Shown here piece by piece: positions 7,073-8,450 of a stretch of 8,450 nt of DNA. Location of the stretch: NCBI GenBank assembly GCA_003232155.1, contig QILY01000167.1, positions 1 through 8,450 on the forward strand, given 5' to 3'. Numbering within the stretch: the first letter of the stretch is position 1; every line of letters starts with the position of its first letter. The stretch is from Maribacter sp. Its GTDB lineage: Bacteria; Bacteroidota; Bacteroidia; Flavobacteriales; Flavobacteriaceae. The position numbers and the translations under genes are program-made. The notes beneath the pieces were generated by a model. It ran no database searches, was not told where the DNA came from, and was given only the letters and a program-made list of their open reading frames with translations.

Positions 7073-8320
7073 ATGGGAACTAAAATTTTTATACTAGCGG
7101 CGATGTCATTTACAATGGTGGGATTCGCTCAAAAAAGTGAATTAAAAGCAGCTACCAAGGCTTTAAAAGGAGGTGACAGTATGACTGCGAAAACTGCTTT
7201 GGAAGGCGCAGCCAGCCTAATATCAGGTGCCGACGCCAAAGTACAATCGCAATATTATTACCTGCGAGGACAAGCTTATGCCGATTTAGCCAGGAAGGGT
7301 GATAATACTGCTTTCGAAGAAGCTGTTTCATCATATAAGCAAGTAATTGATATTGAAGAAAAAAGCGGAAAATCTAAATACTCTGCTGATGTTAACAACC
7401 GTATGAGTGCAATTACTGCTGATTTGGTAAACGCTGCCGTAGCAGATAATGGTAATAAGAAGTTTAAAGAAGCTGCTGAGAAATTATATATGAGTTATAA
7501 GCTGTCTCCAAAAGACACTTCATATTTATATTATGCAGCAAGTAGTGCAGTAAATGGAGGTCATTTTGAAGAAGCATTAGGGTACTATAATGAGTTACAA
7601 CAGATAGGCTACAATGGTAGCGAACAGGTTTATAAAGCTACCAATATTGAAACTGGCGAAGTAGAGCTAATGGGAAAAGCCCAACGTGATCTTATGGTAA
7701 AATCTGGTACTTTCAAAGACCCTGTTGATGAAAAAACGCCTTCAAAAAGAGCAGAAATTGTAAAGAATATTGCATTGATATACGGGCAATCAGGGCAAGA
7801 TGATAAGGCATTGGAAGCTTATCAAATAGCTAGAAAAGATAACCCTGATGATGTAAGTTTGATTTTACAAGAAGCAAACCTTTATTATAAGCAGGGTGAT
7901 AAAGACAAATTTAAGACCCTTATGGCCGAAGCCTCTGCAATGGCTCCCGATAATGCGGACCTTCAATATAATATAGGTGTTATTAATATGGAGCAAGGTA
8001 ATCTTGCAGAAGCTAGAGATGCTTATCAAAAGGCATTAGAGATTAATCCAGGATATACAAATGCCCAATTAAACCTTTCTACTACGTATGTAAATGAAGG
8101 TAATAGTTTGATTGATGAATTGAATACCTTAGGTAATTCTAGAAAAGATATTGCTCGTTATGATGAGATAAAACAGCAAAAGGATGACTTGTTTAAGATA
8201 GGAGATGCTTTGAAGTTAAGCCCTGAAAATCAAGGGGTCCTTACGCAATTGAAAAACATATACGGTGCTATGGGCGACGATGAGAACTTTATGCGCATGA
8301 AAAAGTTATTGGGAGAGTAA
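7073..8320 (+). CDS. Exported tetratricopeptide-repeat (TPR) protein
   Basis: This encodes 415 residues. The N-terminus (MGTKIFILAAMSFTMVGFAQ) is a Sec signal peptide: Lys4, a hydrophobic core, and likely signal peptidase I cleavage after Ala19 leaving Gln20, the post-cleavage Gln common in Bacteroidota. No lipobox Cys is present, so the product is probably soluble periplasmic or surface-associated. The mature part is helical with TPR-like repeats. The clearest are at about 227-260 (ALIYGQSGQDDKALEAYQIA), 261-293 and 294-327 (YNIGVINMEQGNLAEARDAY, then KALEINPG); more divergent ones lie at about 58-92, 118-146 and 150-175, and a last helical pair at about 370-412. TPRs are protein-binding scaffolds, so no catalytic role is implied and the partner is unknown. 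It starts 40 bp after gyrA with no promoter or terminator seen between, suggesting co-transcription. My recollection is that a TPR gene after gyrA is common in Flavobacteriaceae. A symmetric terminator follows the stop. Confidence 0.9.
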   Translation: MGTKIFILAAMSFTMVGFAQKSELKAATKALKGGDSMTAKTALEGAASLISGADAKVQSQYYYLRGQAYADLARKGDNTAFEEAVSSYKQVIDIEEKSGKSKYSADVNNRMSAITADLVNAAVADNGNKKFKEAAEKLYMSYKLSPKDTSYLYYAASSAVNGGHFEEALGYYNELQQIGYNGSEQVYKATNIETGEVELMGKAQRDLMVKSGTFKDPVDEKTPSKRAEIVKNIALIYGQSGQDDKALEAYQIARKDNPDDVSLILQEANLYYKQGDKDKFKTLMAEASAMAPDNADLQYNIGVINMEQGNLAEARDAYQKALEINPGYTNAQLNLSTTYVNEGNSLIDELNTLGNSRKDIARYDEIKQQKDDLFKIGDALKLSPENQGVLTQLKNIYGAMGDDENFMRMKKLLGE

Positions 8321-8339
8321 AATTCTCAATCCACATTAT

Positions 8340-8374
8340 AAAAAAACCTGATAGCCATGCTATCAGGTTTTTTT
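8340..8374. terminator. Symmetric, probably bidirectional intrinsic terminator
   Basis: A perfect 9-bp stem (CCTGATAGC at 8347-8355, GCTATCAGG at 8359-8367) closes a 3-nt CAT loop. It is flanked by seven A on the left (8340-8346) and seven T on the right (8368-8374), so it reads as stem plus U-tract on both strands. It lies 20 bases after the TPR stop and ends the gyrA-TPR unit. Its symmetry suggests it also ends a minus-strand gene entering from the right. Confidence 0.93.
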
Positions 8375-8450
8375 ATATGATTTTTTTAATGACTCTGAGC
8401 TTGTGGGAATAGGTTCTGGTTTCAGAATTGAAAATTCCTGTATGGTCTAC
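8373..8450 (-). CDS. Possible 3' end of a minus-strand gene beyond the right edge
   Basis: One minus-strand frame is open from the window edge for 25 codons, ending SETRTYSHKLRVIKKII with TAA at 8373-8375, directly against the terminator hairpin. A convergent gene would explain the bidirectional terminator. A second minus frame is also open from the edge and stops at TGA 8422-8424 (ending RPYRNFQF), so the choice of frame is uncertain. No family is recognisable from so short a tail. No plus-strand reading frame of note exists here. Confidence 0.25.
   Translation of the reverse strand, partial: VDHTGIFNSETRTYSHKLRVIKKII

Noticed and set aside
1..8450. CRISPR array, insertion sequence, prophage, toxin-antitoxin or defence system
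   Set aside because: I found no spaced direct repeats, transposase or terminal inverted repeats, integrase, or small gene pairs. Apart from the gaps noted, the window is filled by housekeeping genes.

Overview
The window looks like a chromosomal housekeeping segment from a marine-type Flavobacteriaceae (Bacteroidota) genome. The evidence is low GC, start codons in AT-rich leaders with no Shine-Dalgarno, a signal peptide cut just before Gln, and GyrA, ClpC and NnrD sequences of flavobacterial character. I cannot fix the genus from sequence alone; a Maribacter/Zobellia/Arenibacter-like organism would fit.

Layout. (1) 1-976, plus strand: the 3' part of a bifunctional NAD(P)H-hydrate repair gene (end of the NnrE epimerase domain, then the NnrD dehydratase domain). 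It enters from the left edge and is broken by a frame change with apparent loss of about ten codons near 440. (2) 977-1084: a convergent gap with no clear terminator, ending in four exact copies of the heptamer AATTAAC. (3) 1085-1489, minus: a small uncharacterised protein, probably SpoIIAA/STAS-like in fold. (4) 1490-1694: its leader plus the clpC terminator hairpin. (5) 1695-4244, minus: clpC, a complete two-ring AAA+ unfoldase for ClpP. (6) 4245-4503: a divergent AT-rich promoter region with a short pseudo-palindrome. (7) 4504-7032, plus: gyrA, complete. (8) 7073-8320, plus: an exported TPR protein 40 bp behind gyrA, probably co-transcribed. (9) 8340-8374: a near-perfect symmetric, probably bidirectional terminator. 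(10) 8375-8450: possibly the 3' end of a minus-strand gene beyond the right edge.

The genes do not form one pathway. clpC (protein quality control) and gyrA (negative supercoiling) share a divergent control region, and the nnr gene repairs damaged NAD(P)H hydrates. I see no mobile element, CRISPR array, tRNA, rRNA, toxin-antitoxin pair or defence system, and no convincing undescribed system. The most useful second looks are the nnr frame break, the uncharacterised 134-residue protein, the shifted GyrA-box pattern, and the pairing of gyrA with an exported TPR protein.
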